A DNA stretch of 64,000 bases from G963675935 sp963675935. GTDB lineage: Bacteria; Planctomycetota; Planctomycetia; Pirellulales; Thermoguttaceae. The stretch lies in contig OY780964.2 in the NCBI GenBank assembly GCA_963675935.2, positions 620,001-684,000 on the forward strand, in the 5' to 3' direction. Shown in pieces: positions 17,567 through 27,585 of the stretch. The position numbers were made by a program, and so were the translations under genes. How positions within the stretch are numbered: the first letter of the stretch is position 1; each line of letters opens with the position of its first letter. The notes under the pieces were generated by a model. It was not told where the DNA came from and made no database searches. It saw nothing but the letters and a program-made list of their open reading frames with translations.

Positions 17567-18084
17567 CGGTTTATCGCCCGCTCAATGCATTCGGCCAACA
17601 TCCGCCGGATGCGGTTGAGAGCGTTATAGACAGTCGAGGCAGGGCGTCCCAGCCGCTCGGCAAGGAGAGTGGTTGTTGTGTCGGAGACACATCGCTCGAT
17701 CAAGAGTTCGCGATCGGCAAGCGGAAGCTTCTGCATGCAATCGTCCAGCCAATGTTTCAAGTCGCTCAATCGGGCGGCCTCGGCAACCGTGTCGGCCGCC
17801 AGCGCCTCGTGGAATTCATCGCTGAAGCGAAGCACGTCGCGTTTCCGCTTTTGGTGAAAATACAACACTTGATATCGGGCGCAAGTCAACGCCCAAGCGA
17901 GGAAGTTCGAGCCGGGCTGATACTCGGAGAACCGTTGCCACATCACGGACGCCGTTTCTTGCAACACGTCCTCGGCGTCCGCCCGGTGACGCAGCAACGA
18001 GCGGATATAACCGTAGATGCTCGCCTGATATCGCACAAACAACTTGCCGAAATCGTACTCGTCGGACGGGTGCAGATCAGACAT
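17563..18084 (-). CDS. ECF RNA polymerase sigma factor (Rhodopirellula/Verrucomicrobium type)
   Basis: A 173-residue sigma-70 family protein. Region 2 (DAEDVLQETASVMWQRFSEY) and region 4 (ERLGRPASTVYNALNRIRRML) are both present, with no extra domains. It overlaps the fecR-like gene by four bases, the typical sigma/anti-sigma coupling. Likely targets are the neighbouring PEP-CTERM and DUF1559 genes or the carbohydrate genes, but no target promoter could be identified. Confidence 0.93.
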   Translation of the reverse strand: MSDLHPSDEYDFGKLFVRYQASIYGYIRSLLRHRADAEDVLQETASVMWQRFSEYQPGSNFLAWALTCARYQVLYFHQKRKRDVLRFSDEFHEALAADTVAEAARLSDLKHWLDDCMQKLPLADRELLIERCVSDTTTTLLAERLGRPASTVYNALNRIRRMLAECIERAINR

Positions 18085-18412
18085 AACTTGACTTTCGAGA
18101 AGACGCTACCAGAGAGTTCCCGCGTAGCCATGACATCTTTCATGTGCAAATAACGGCCAACAATATGATAATAGTGGAATCGGGGGCAAATTACCTTAGA
18201 AAATTAAAAAAAGAAATATATCACTGCGATCAATGCCTGAGAGGGATGTCGCAGCCCGCCATCGGGATCGTCAGGATCACTTCACCTTGGAATGAAGCTG
18301 CTGACTCTTTGTTGCGGGAAGTGGGGTGGGAACAGCGCAAGCTCGTCCCACCCTACGAGGATGTGAATTTTTATTGTAGGAGGCGACTCCTACAGTGGCC
18401 TTTTGTAAAATT

Positions 18413-18536
18413 GTAACCGTTCACGGGGCACCCGTCATTCTGAGCGCAGCGAAGAATCTCTCGTGGGATCGCGGCCCAGACGAGATTCTTCGCTGCGCTC
18501 AGAATGACGATGTTTTCCCGGCCCGTGAACGGTTAC
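18413..18536. repeat. 124-bp nested palindromic repeat, copy 2
   Basis: Same architecture and length as 860-983: GTAACCGTTCACGG outer arm, inner GTCATTCTGAGCGC arm, and mirrored right side. It lies in the 18085-18633 gap; nothing else was recognised in that gap. Confidence 0.88.
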
Positions 18537-18633
18537 GGATCGGCGAATCAACAACTGTCGCGGGAGAGATTGTCAACCTGCCCCACACAATAATTCGACA
18601 GTTATCGATTCACCAATTTGCGATGCCGCCGGG

Positions 18634-20016
18634 CTATTCGATCCCCAAGTGGCGTTGCATCTCTTCCAATGACACGCCTTTGGTTTCCGGCAAGAATCGC
18701 CAGACCAGGATGTATTGCAGGACCATCATGGCCGCGAAGAAAACGAACGGAGCGCTCTTGGAAACAGAGCCGACGATGACGGGAAAGCTGAAGTTGATCA
18801 GCGCGCACCAAATCCAATGCGTGCTGCTTCCCAAGGCTTGGCCCCGCGCGCGGACGCGGTTGGGGAAGATTTCACTGATGAACACCCAGATGACGGCTCC
18901 CGAGGAAAAGGCGAAGAAAGCGATGAACCCTATGAGGCTGCCAAGAACCATTGGGCCGACGATCGACTCGTACGACTGCGACAAGGCGCCGCCGGCAATC
19001 TGATCGCTCATCCAAAATGCGCACGCGGTCGCCGACAAGCATACCGTCAGGCCGGCCGATCCCACGAGCAGAAGCTTTCGACGGCCGAAATGATCGATGA
19101 CCGACATGCCGATCGTCGTGAAAATCAGGTTTGTCAACCCGATGACGATCGACTGACCCAACGCGCTGGTTTGCCCCGCGCCGGCCATGGCAAAGATCTT
19201 GCCGCTGTAATAGAGAACGGCGTTGATGCCCGCCAACTGGTTGAACGACGCCACCATGAAAGCGAGCAGGATGGGCCGGGCGTACTTGGGGCGGAAGAAC
19301 GGCTCGTCGGCGACCACCGTCTCTTCGTGCAGCGACTCGACGATCTCTTTGAGCACCCCGGACGCGTCCTCGCTGCCCAGTTTTTGCAGCACTTCGAGAG
19401 CCTCGTCGCGGCGATGCCGCTTCACCAGCCAACGCGGACTCTCTGGAATCGGCAGCAAAAGCAGGAGAAAGAAAACGGCGGGGACGGCGACAATGCCCAA
19501 CATCCATCGCCATGATTCCGGGTTGCCCGAGGTCAACATGATGATGATGAAGTTCGAGATGTAGGCGACAAGCAGACCGGCCACGATGTTGAACTGGCTC
19601 ACGGCGACGAGCCGCCCGCGGACGTGGGGCGGAGAAATCTCGGCGATATACATCGGTGAAACCACCGAGGCGCCGCCGATAGCCAACCCGCCGATGAAGC
19701 GGAAGACCAACAGAGAGGCCAGACTCCAGGCAAATCCGCAACCCACGGCTGACACGAAGTAGAGCACGGCCAGCCACATCAGGATCGGTTTGCGTCCCAG
19801 CCATTCCGCCGGTTTCCCTGAAATCAAAGAACCAACGACGGTGCCGATCAGGGCGCTGGCCACGGTGAAACCGAGCCAGAAATCGTTAAGATCGAATCGC
19901 TTCACCAGCATCTCGGTTGTGCCGGAGATCACGACCGTATCGAAGCCGAACAGAAATCCGGCCAGCGCGGCAACCAGCGTGCTTCCAAGCAAATACGCAT
20001 TTACTTTCGTCTTCAT
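18634..20016 (-). CDS. MFS sugar:H+ symporter (SP family), second copy
   Basis: A 460-residue twelve-helix transporter starting MKTKVNAYLLGSTLVAAL. SP-family signatures: FGFDTVVISGT in helix 1, PESPRWLVKRHRRDEA after helix 6, FGRRKLLLVGS and the terminal PETKGVSLEEM. It follows the GH127-epimerase gene by 75 bases on the same strand, so it is the likely importer of the arabinose-type sugars released there. It is only distantly similar to the transporter at 9373-10794. Confidence 0.9.
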   Translation of the reverse strand: MKTKVNAYLLGSTLVAALAGFLFGFDTVVISGTTEMLVKRFDLNDFWLGFTVASALIGTVVGSLISGKPAEWLGRKPILMWLAVLYFVSAVGCGFAWSLASLLVFRFIGGLAIGGASVVSPMYIAEISPPHVRGRLVAVSQFNIVAGLLVAYISNFIIIMLTSGNPESWRWMLGIVAVPAVFFLLLLLPIPESPRWLVKRHRRDEALEVLQKLGSEDASGVLKEIVESLHEETVVADEPFFRPKYARPILLAFMVASFNQLAGINAVLYYSGKIFAMAGAGQTSALGQSIVIGLTNLIFTTIGMSVIDHFGRRKLLLVGSAGLTVCLSATACAFWMSDQIAGGALSQSYESIVGPMVLGSLIGFIAFFAFSSGAVIWVFISEIFPNRVRARGQALGSSTHWIWCALINFSFPVIVGSVSKSAPFVFFAAMMVLQYILVWRFLPETKGVSLEEMQRHLGIE

Positions 20017-20091
20017 CGTAAACCTATGGGAATGGCGTGATTTCAGCTCTCGTATCGCAGGTGGAACACGGCCGGGCAAACGAGCCGATGC

Positions 20092-23000
20092 CTACTTGGC
20101 GCTAAACTTGTGGATCGTCGTTTGTTGATACTTCTCCCCAGGCTTTAGCAACGTCGTGGGGAAAGACGGTTCGTTGGGCGAATCGGGATAATGCTGGGTT
20201 TCGAGGCAGAAAGCGTAGTATTGCGCGAAGGCGACGTCGCCGCGACGCAGCGTTCCGTCGAGGAAATTGCCCGTGTAAAACTGGACACCCGGCTCCGTGG
20301 TGAATATCTCCATCACGCGGCCGCTCTTGGGATCGCGCACTCGCGCGACCAGCGACAGCTCTTTCCCCCCATCCTTCTTGTTCAGCACGTAGCAATGATC
20401 GTAGCCGCCTTCGACCTGCGCAATTCGCGAGCCGATGGTCTTGGGTTGGGTAAAGTCCATGGGCGTGCCTCGGACGGCCTTGAGTTCGCCCAGGGGAATC
20501 AGGCCGGCGTCAACGGGCAGATAGCGGTCGGCGTTGAGCGTCACTTCGTGGTCCAGCACGTCGCGCGACGCTGCCGCCAGATTCCAGTAGGCATGGTTGG
20601 TCAGATTGACGATCGTCGGTTTGTCGGTTGTCGCGGCGTACTCCATTTTCAACTCGTTGTCGTTCGTCAACGTGTAGGTTACTTGGACATCGAGCTTGCC
20701 GGGATAGCCCTCGTCGCCGTCGGGGCTTTCATGCGTGAATACGACGCCGACGGATTCCGCGGCTTCCACCGGCTTGGCTTTCCACACCACTTTATCGTAG
20801 CCCTTGTCGCCCCCGTGCAGATGGTTGATTCCATTGTTGTTGGTCGCCAGTTTATACTCCTTGCCGTCAATGCTGAATCTGCCCTTGGCGATGCGGTTGG
20901 CGTACCGACCGACCGTCGAACCGAAATAGGGATGGCCCTTGAGATAACCATCGAGCGAATCGAGCGAAAGGACGACATTTTCGAGCTTGCCGTCGCGATC
21001 GGGAACCTCGACCGATGTGATCGTCGCTCCGTAAGTCATGATCTTCACGCACATTCCTTTGGCATTGGTCAGCGTGAATAGATCGACCTCCGTGCCATCA
21101 GACATTTTCCCGAACGATTTCTTCCGAATGCTCATTTTGTCCTCACTGGATTTTGATAAAGAGATAGATGTTGATTTATCGCCGGCGTTCCAGCTTGTGA
21201 TGGCGGGAGTCGGAATCGCTTGGGCAAGCTCGGGAGTCTCCGGCAACCACACCATCATTTCGGAAGCCTGTCGGTTGGCATTGGCATAGTACGGCGTCAA
21301 AACCATTTTGGCCGGCTTCCGTTCCACGCCGCCGTCCTTGGTTCGATATAAACCAGTTACGTCGCCGCGGACCACGACAACGCCGCCCAACAAATCGCCG
21401 CGATGCTCCGCCTTGAACTTGGCTTGCGGCGGCACGAATAGATGATGAATCCCATCGGAATTGTCCGCACTTTCCACGCAGTAGACAATCGGCCCTCGCA
21501 TCAAGGCCACGCGGCCGGCATCGGCCTTGACCTCGGCGTTGGCCTTCACTCGCCGCACGGGCATGTCCATCGTCAATCCGACGACATCGCCGGCTTTCCA
21601 CTGCCGATGCAATCGGGCGTAGCCGCGAACCATTTCCAAACGATCAACCGGTTCGCCGTTGACTGTCAATCGCGCCGCGCCGGACGTTGGACGGCCCTCG
21701 ATCCGGTAAAGATCATCGGGTGATGATGCGCCTTGGCACCAAGAGGGTATGCGAACATACAGATCGAATTCGCCGGGCTTTTCAGGCTCGACCGCAATCT
21801 TCACATCGCCTTGCCAGGGATAGCTGGTCGTTTGACGAAGCGACACTTTGCCGCCAGGCAGTTGCACATTGGCCCGACTGCCGACAAAAAGATTGACGTA
21901 GACGCCGGTTTTGTCTTGGGCATAGATGTAACCGGGCATCGCGCCCATGATCTTCAGGAACATCGGCGGGCAACAGGGGCAGCCATGCCATGCCCAGCGC
22001 GCGAAGTTGCGATCGTACTGAAGAGGATTGACATAGGTGTAGGTGTTGCCGGCCACCGAAACGCCGCACAGAGCGCCGTTGAACAGCACCCGTTCCAACT
22101 CGTCTACATACCGGGCGTCGGCCGTAAGCAGATTCATGTTGCGATCGAAGAAGCCCGCGGCGACCGACGCGCAGGTCTCCAAGTATCCGTCGTTGGGCAG
22201 GTCGTAATCCTTGCCGAACGCCTCGCCGGCGGCCGTGGCGCCGGCGCCGCCGGTAATGTACGTCTTTCGGCTTGCCATGTTTTGCCACAATCGCAAGGAC
22301 GCTTGCCGATAATCTTCTCGCCCATTGATGGCAGCCAGTACGCTTAGCCCGGTACACATGAGCGCGGCGCGAACGGCATGGCCTTCGATGGTCGGTTGTT
22401 CGAGAACCGGCATGTGGTCTTGGGCGTATGCGCCGAACGACGCGCGATTCGGGCTGAAGTCGTGCTGACGGATATAGGCCAGCGAGGCGCCGAAGTCTTT
22501 CCAGTCGGGTTTACCGACGTTATGGCCGCGCATCTCGATCCAAAACTCGGCAAGTTTCAGATAGCGATTCTCATCGACGGCAAAGGGCATGTCTTTCTTC
22601 AGTTCCGGATGATCGCGGAACAGCAAATACAGCTTGGCGATCATTTCCTCACCCCCGGCATGGCCCGGAATGATGTTGCGTTTTGGCGGCGGCCCCATAA
22701 CGTCGCACATGTGGTTCGCCATTTTTGCCGCGACTTTTAGAAGGTTCGTCTTGCCGGTGGCATTGTAATAATGCACGCCTGCTTCGCACAACGCGCCGGC
22801 ATTGTACAGGTCGTGTTGTTCGACATCGTTGCCGCCGTTGAGGCCCCAGCGGTGCGTCGGTTCCTCCAATTGCGTCCATGTGTTCACGTAGCCGTCGGGA
22901 TCCTTCGCCTGGGCGGCGGCGATGCGTTCGACGTAGCCGTCGATCCGTTTTTCCAACGCCGGGTTTGGATGGGCCGCCAGAAAGTCGGCCGCGCCGCGGA

Positions 23001-23289
23001 TCATTTCGTAAATCAATCCGTCATACCACTGCGGGCCGGCGTGGCCGCCTTTCTTGCCGTCGCGAACCCGGTCGAAGTTGTTGATTGCGCCGCCGCGGTC
23101 GTTTTCAAATTTCGTGAAGCAATCCGGGATGGTCGCTTCCTGCCATACCTTCCGCTTGGGCGACCAAAACTCGTCGTCGATCGTTACCCGTTGAATTGGG
23201 ACTGGCGTGAGCGTGCGCGGCGTTGCATCGGCCGCCAAGGCTACGGTACACGCAATGTTCATCAGTAGGCCGGCCATCATCACGCGCAT
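20092..23289 (-). CDS. fusion of GH127 beta-L-arabinofuranosidase and aldose 1-epimerase
   Basis: A 1065-residue secreted protein; the signal peptide starts MRVMMAGLLMNIACTVALAA after a GGAGAG ribosome site. Residues ~20-700 are GH127/DUF1680: the nucleophile region YLETCASVAAG (Glu-x-Cys) and the zinc-site pair HGCPCCPP are both present, as in HypBA1. Residues ~715-1065 are a complete GalM-type mutarotase with TNHAYWNLA (catalytic His) and CLETQHYPDSPN (catalytic Glu). The fusion joins release of beta-L-arabinofuranose with anomer conversion of the product. Starts 25 bases after the GH51 gene. Confidence 0.9.
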   Translation of the reverse strand: MRVMMAGLLMNIACTVALAADATPRTLTPVPIQRVTIDDEFWSPKRKVWQEATIPDCFTKFENDRGGAINNFDRVRDGKKGGHAGPQWYDGLIYEMIRGAADFLAAHPNPALEKRIDGYVERIAAAQAKDPDGYVNTWTQLEEPTHRWGLNGGNDVEQHDLYNAGALCEAGVHYYNATGKTNLLKVAAKMANHMCDVMGPPPKRNIIPGHAGGEEMIAKLYLLFRDHPELKKDMPFAVDENRYLKLAEFWIEMRGHNVGKPDWKDFGASLAYIRQHDFSPNRASFGAYAQDHMPVLEQPTIEGHAVRAALMCTGLSVLAAINGREDYRQASLRLWQNMASRKTYITGGAGATAAGEAFGKDYDLPNDGYLETCASVAAGFFDRNMNLLTADARYVDELERVLFNGALCGVSVAGNTYTYVNPLQYDRNFARWAWHGCPCCPPMFLKIMGAMPGYIYAQDKTGVYVNLFVGSRANVQLPGGKVSLRQTTSYPWQGDVKIAVEPEKPGEFDLYVRIPSWCQGASSPDDLYRIEGRPTSGAARLTVNGEPVDRLEMVRGYARLHRQWKAGDVVGLTMDMPVRRVKANAEVKADAGRVALMRGPIVYCVESADNSDGIHHLFVPPQAKFKAEHRGDLLGGVVVVRGDVTGLYRTKDGGVERKPAKMVLTPYYANANRQASEMMVWLPETPELAQAIPTPAITSWNAGDKSTSISLSKSSEDKMSIRKKSFGKMSDGTEVDLFTLTNAKGMCVKIMTYGATITSVEVPDRDGKLENVVLSLDSLDGYLKGHPYFGSTVGRYANRIAKGRFSIDGKEYKLATNNNGINHLHGGDKGYDKVVWKAKPVEAAESVGVVFTHESPDGDEGYPGKLDVQVTYTLTNDNELKMEYAATTDKPTIVNLTNHAYWNLAAASRDVLDHEVTLNADRYLPVDAGLIPLGELKAVRGTPMDFTQPKTIGSRIAQVEGGYDHCYVLNKKDGGKELSLVARVRDPKSGRVMEIFTTEPGVQFYTGNFLDGTLRRGDVAFAQYYAFCLETQHYPDSPNEPSFPTTLLKPGEKYQQTTIHKFSAK

Positions 23290-23314
23290 CTTGTCTCTCC
23301 AATAATAAAGTTGC

Positions 23315-25822
23315 TTACTCAAATCTCAAAACCGTGAAAGAGTAGGCAGGAAAAGTGCAACTTGTTTTCCCCCGCTCGATGCCATGAGGCCAGTCGAGTG
23401 TCTTGGGAACGATCCGTTCCGGTTGCTCCGGAGTATTGACCTCGTCCAACCGACCTTGCAACTCGATTCGTTTCGCCGTCGGTTTTGTGGGCACAAAACC
23501 GTCGAGCACGATGACCGCCGTCAAAGGCTGTTTTTCCAAATTGACCACTTGAAGCTGGAGAACCTTGCCTTTGCCATCCGTCTTCGCCGTAACGTCCAGC
23601 GCGTTGGCAGGACTCCGCACCTCGGTCCGCACGCATTTCGGCAGGTAATGATTCGACACCATCCGGGTCACGTAGTACGGCGGTTGGCCCCAAACCTGCG
23701 ACGGCGTAAGGAACAAGAGGCCCTGATCCCAGCCGTTGTCATTCTGGCGGTAGGGTTGCAGGCAATTGGCCGAGCAGGCAATTGGAATGCGGTCGCCGAT
23801 TCGCTCCAATTCGTTGATGGCGCGAGCGTTGCCCAAGGCGCGGCCCATGTCGTGGTGGCCGGCGTTGAACTCGAAGATCACGACCTTGTACTTGGCGCCG
23901 GGGCAAATTTTGCCCAGGGCCTCGATGAAACTTGTCACGCCCGGCAGCCCGCGTCCGCTCTGCGGCCGATCGGTGTCGATGTGAACGTCGAACCAAACCT
24001 CGCGGTTGTGCCGCTTGGCCAACTCCAAAATCTTTCGATGGGTTGCCAGACTCTTGATATAAAGGGCGCCGGAGAAATTGTAGGGGTCCTTAATCGTTTC
24101 GTTGTAATACAGATCGCCGACGACGATCGTCATGTCGGGGTCTTTGGCCCAAACCGCTTCGGCCAGCGGTTTGAACCGTCTCCAATAATCCTCGTTGACC
24201 GCCTGCTCGTTGCCGAGTTCCAAAAATTTGAGGCGGTACGGCTCGGCTCGACCGTCGGCCGCGCGGCGGCGGCCCCAGGGGCTATCGGCCGGTCCGTTCG
24301 CGTATTCGATGAAATCGGCCATGTCCTGCGGCGTTTCATCCATATTGAACGTGGGAACGGCCAGAAAATTCGCGGCACGGCAGAGATCGAGGAAATCGAC
24401 GATGCCCCAGCCGTTGCTCGACCACGGATACCAAGTTCCATGATACGGCGGGCGATGATCGCGCGGGCCGATCATCCGTTTCCACTTGTATCCACCGGGC
24501 GCGTCGTTGACCATCGAGCCGCCGTAGCGCAAAACCGTCAGTCCCTGGGCCACGAGCGCCTCGGCAACGTCCTTCCGAACGGGCAAACCCTTGAATCGCC
24601 CCCACTCGCCCGGCTGAAGGAATGCATGACCAACGGCGACGTCGCCGGGCTGCTTCAACTTGATCGCAAACCGACCGGCTTTGTCGGTTCCGTTGGGCGT
24701 TAGTTGGAAGTCGAGTCGCCGCCAATCGCCGGCCACGGCCTTCAACGCCGTCTCGGCATAAACTCGAGCGCCGTCGGCGTTTTCCATCGCGACAAAAACA
24801 TCAGCAGGCTTGTCTGTTTTTACCCAGACGTAACCGTCGTAGGATTTGCCTTCCTGAAAATACATGCCCCAGCGATTGAGACCTCGGTTTTCGATGCCGA
24901 CGGCGCCAACGCCGCCAAGGAACGCGATCCGCTGGCTTTGCCCTCCGGCGAACGGCGTCTTGGTTTCCATTCCGAAGGCGCCGCGGGCCTCGCCCTGCCG
25001 CACCGGCCGCCACTGGCGGCTGACACGGTCGGGGGCGGAGTCGGCGAAGGCCAGGGCTTGCTTCTTCCCATCGGACGTCGTCCAAAGTTTGCGGAACTTC
25101 GCCCCTTGCCGCCAGTTTCTGAGACCAACTTTCCCCGAATTCAAGGGATGCTCTTGATCCTTGTGGGAAAACACTTCCTTTCCATCAAGGAGAACCGCAA
25201 ACGAATCGGCCTTCAACTTGACGACCAACGGAATCCACCTGCCGACCGGCACGTCGCAGGGGACGTTGCGGATAAGTTCCCAATTATGCCGATGACGCCC
25301 AATGCAAACCGATTTCTCTTTCGGATTCAATGCAATCTCGTAACCGTTGAATCCGTCGGCGCCGCAAGCCGGCTCGGTCACCTTGAGAATCAATCCGGCG
25401 TTGCCGCCTTCGGGCTTCTCAAAAAACACCTCGACGCCGACTTCGCCGTCGGAGATGATCGGCCGCTGGGCGACCAGCTTCGGTCCGCCGCCGGCGCCGA
25501 CGCTCAGTTCGCCGCCTTTCGCGCTCCAATCGCCGTCGTAGGCCATAAAACCCTTGATGGCGTCCGGCGATCCAGCGGCCGGTTCCTGAAAACTCTCGCC
25601 AAAGATCATCTGGGTGTAGATGCCGCCGTAGATCTCGTGGTTCACGTCCTCGATGCAGGCGCCCGTCCTATAGCGGGTCAGTTCGTGCATCACGTCTTTG
25701 GCATGGACCCGAATTTCGGCTTCCCCGGCCGACGCGGCAAACGCCGCGCCAAGTTCCATGACGCAAACGGCTATGCCGAGGATGATTGCGGAACGCGGTC
25801 TTCTTGGCAGTCTTGTAAGCAT
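23315..25822 (-). CDS. secreted GH51-type alpha-L-arabinofuranosidase
   Basis: An 835-residue protein with a signal peptide (ILGIAVCVMELGAAFAASAG). After an N-terminal segment (IYGGIYTQMIFGESFQEP) comes an inserted concanavalin-like domain (~60-200), then the catalytic barrel. The acid/base Glu is in FLELGNEQ and the nucleophile Glu in VVIFEFNAGHH, the usual GH51 pair; the C-terminal beta domain follows. It releases arabinofuranose from arabinan or arabinoxylan. It forms an operon with the GH127-epimerase gene. A longer frame upstream of 25822 overlaps another gene and lacks a signal, so it was rejected. Confidence 0.9.
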   Translation of the reverse strand: MLTRLPRRPRSAIILGIAVCVMELGAAFAASAGEAEIRVHAKDVMHELTRYRTGACIEDVNHEIYGGIYTQMIFGESFQEPAAGSPDAIKGFMAYDGDWSAKGGELSVGAGGGPKLVAQRPIISDGEVGVEVFFEKPEGGNAGLILKVTEPACGADGFNGYEIALNPKEKSVCIGRHRHNWELIRNVPCDVPVGRWIPLVVKLKADSFAVLLDGKEVFSHKDQEHPLNSGKVGLRNWRQGAKFRKLWTTSDGKKQALAFADSAPDRVSRQWRPVRQGEARGAFGMETKTPFAGGQSQRIAFLGGVGAVGIENRGLNRWGMYFQEGKSYDGYVWVKTDKPADVFVAMENADGARVYAETALKAVAGDWRRLDFQLTPNGTDKAGRFAIKLKQPGDVAVGHAFLQPGEWGRFKGLPVRKDVAEALVAQGLTVLRYGGSMVNDAPGGYKWKRMIGPRDHRPPYHGTWYPWSSNGWGIVDFLDLCRAANFLAVPTFNMDETPQDMADFIEYANGPADSPWGRRRAADGRAEPYRLKFLELGNEQAVNEDYWRRFKPLAEAVWAKDPDMTIVVGDLYYNETIKDPYNFSGALYIKSLATHRKILELAKRHNREVWFDVHIDTDRPQSGRGLPGVTSFIEALGKICPGAKYKVVIFEFNAGHHDMGRALGNARAINELERIGDRIPIACSANCLQPYRQNDNGWDQGLLFLTPSQVWGQPPYYVTRMVSNHYLPKCVRTEVRSPANALDVTAKTDGKGKVLQLQVVNLEKQPLTAVIVLDGFVPTKPTAKRIELQGRLDEVNTPEQPERIVPKTLDWPHGIERGKTSCTFPAYSFTVLRFE

Positions 25823-25917
25823 GGCAGGTAGTTGGCGATTCCAGGAAAAGAGCGAGATTCCACGGGAATTCCGCAAACGCGGAGGGGATATACTCAAAAC
25901 TTCTTTTTGAAGAATCA

Positions 25918-27243
25918 TTAAAACCGGGAGGAAACGAATTGCCGGGACAAATTCCGCCGCCAGACGCAAGCGATCACGCCCAACAAACAGGTCGTCAGGA
26001 GGACGAACGCTCCCGGTTCCGGCACGGCCACCGTCGTCAACTGCCACACGTCGCCCACCTTGCCCGTAAACGCTTGATCCACCAGCACCGCGCCGGTCGC
26101 AACATCGGTGATCTTCACCCAGTCGACGTCCCAGCCGAACACGTTCACGGTTTGTTGGTCCCACGAGTCGGCCGAACTGTAGACGTGCCACGTCATGCCG
26201 CCGTCCGAGTTCTCCGAGCCGAGCAAAACTTTGTACTGGTTGAGACTGACGGCGATGCTGTGGTGCATCAGATCGCCCGTGCTGCTGCCGTAAGCCACGC
26301 CCAACACGGTGTTGGTCGCGCTGTCGTAAATCAGCGAGGGATTGTCAAAGGCCGTACTGGCGTCGGTCGATTGCGCCGCGACGCCGGTCCGCGTGAAATT
26401 CACGCCGTCGGCGCTGGTCGCGTAATAAATGGTTTTGAAATCGCCGGCTTGATACGTAGCGACGTAGGCGCCATCGGTTCGCAGTTGGACGTCCGGCTCC
26501 AAAAAGGCGAGAATCCCGTAATTTTTCGTCACGACGAAATTGTTCGGATCGCTGCTCGTGCTTTGAGCGAGATAGCTGTAGGTGTTGTCATCGTACCAAA
26601 GTGACCAGCCCGTCGGAGTTTGCACAAGCGAGGGCCGAAGCGAGCAGGCGACCGCCGCGCCGGATGCGTCCTTGATCGAGAGTTTGGTTCCCGCCGACCA
26701 GCCGCCGATGCCGCTTGCCGACGACGATAGATGGATGTCGGCGCCGGTCGTGCCGGCCGTGTAGGCCATGTAATAGGTTCCGCTGGACGATTTGGCCACC
26801 GAGGGGTCGTTGACGTGATTGAACGAGCCGTTGTCGATGACGCACGTCGGCGCCGTCCACTTGCCGGCGGGATTCAGCGAGTTGGCCGCGTCGGTGCAAC
26901 TGATGTAGATGTCGTCGTTGGTTTGGGCGGAGGTGAGCCATCCGCCGCTGTAGCAGAGCCAACCGCCGGAAACTTGCAGCATATCGGCGGCATAGACGTT
27001 GTGGCCGGAAATGACGGGGTTCGACGAGCCCGTGATTCCCGTGCCCAGGCCGCTGCTGCCGATGCCGGTGAAGGTGACGCTGCTGGCCGAGCCGTTTTCG
27101 CCGGTCTTCACGACGGTATATTTCGTTTTCGTCGCGGCCGTCGCGGCCAGCGGATGCGAAGCGAGAAAACCAATCGACAATAGCCAAACGCAAATTACTC
27201 GTTGACAAAAGGCTCCCGCGGAGACGCTTCTCTGCTGCTTCAT
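25918..27243 (-). CDS. secreted PEP-CTERM beta-propeller protein (GH43-like)
   Basis: A 441-residue protein with a signal peptide (VICVWLLSIGFLASHPLAAT) and a PEP-CTERM tag (VPEPGAFVLLTTCLLGVIAC followed by WRR). The body has repeated blades with NDPSVAKSSSGTYYMAYTAG and FLEPDVQLRTDG, resembling five-bladed GH43 or GH32 folds. No catalytic triad was assigned. It is the first gene of the minus-strand carbohydrate operon and lies opposite the XylR-type regulator, which may control it. Confidence 0.75.
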   Translation of the reverse strand: MKQQRSVSAGAFCQRVICVWLLSIGFLASHPLAATAATKTKYTVVKTGENGSASSVTFTGIGSSGLGTGITGSSNPVISGHNVYAADMLQVSGGWLCYSGGWLTSAQTNDDIYISCTDAANSLNPAGKWTAPTCVIDNGSFNHVNDPSVAKSSSGTYYMAYTAGTTGADIHLSSSASGIGGWSAGTKLSIKDASGAAVACSLRPSLVQTPTGWSLWYDDNTYSYLAQSTSSDPNNFVVTKNYGILAFLEPDVQLRTDGAYVATYQAGDFKTIYYATSADGVNFTRTGVAAQSTDASTAFDNPSLIYDSATNTVLGVAYGSSTGDLMHHSIAVSLNQYKVLLGSENSDGGMTWHVYSSADSWDQQTVNVFGWDVDWVKITDVATGAVLVDQAFTGKVGDVWQLTTVAVPEPGAFVLLTTCLLGVIACVWRRNLSRQFVSSRF

Positions 27244-27541
27244 GGCCGCCACTCTTCTGGTATTAGCATTTAGCATGGTGTTCGTATCTGACCCGATGAT
27301 AGTGTTCCGAAAATTCTTTGTCCATGAGAATGGTTGTCTTTCCCCTGAGAGTCTTATCGCCCAGTCGCCACAGCGGTATTCTTCGGGTTATTATGTAAAA
27401 TATGAGGCAATGTTCCAGGTCGTGTCGCCCCACAACGTGGCGTGAAAGAAAGCCTCTCACTTGAGATTCCTTCCCTTGCGATTGAGGCTCCATGCCATTC
27501 CCAAGCACTACTCTTGAGACGCCGCGTCGGAACCGTTAAAA

Positions 27542-27581
27542 TTACCCCGGAAGGGAGATGTTTACCCTAGAAGGGAGATGT
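27542..27581 (+). promoter_or_regulatory. tandem duplication of the ribosome-binding segment
   Basis: Two adjacent 20-bp units, TTACCCCGGAAGGGAGATGT and TTACCCTAGAAGGGAGATGT (18/20 identical), end five bases before the regulator's ATG at 27586. Each carries an AAGGGAGA ribosome-site-like core, and the first also supplies an out-of-frame ATG at 27558. The rest of the 27244-27585 divergent gap shows no clear feature. Confidence 0.7.
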
Positions 27582-27585
27582 TCTC

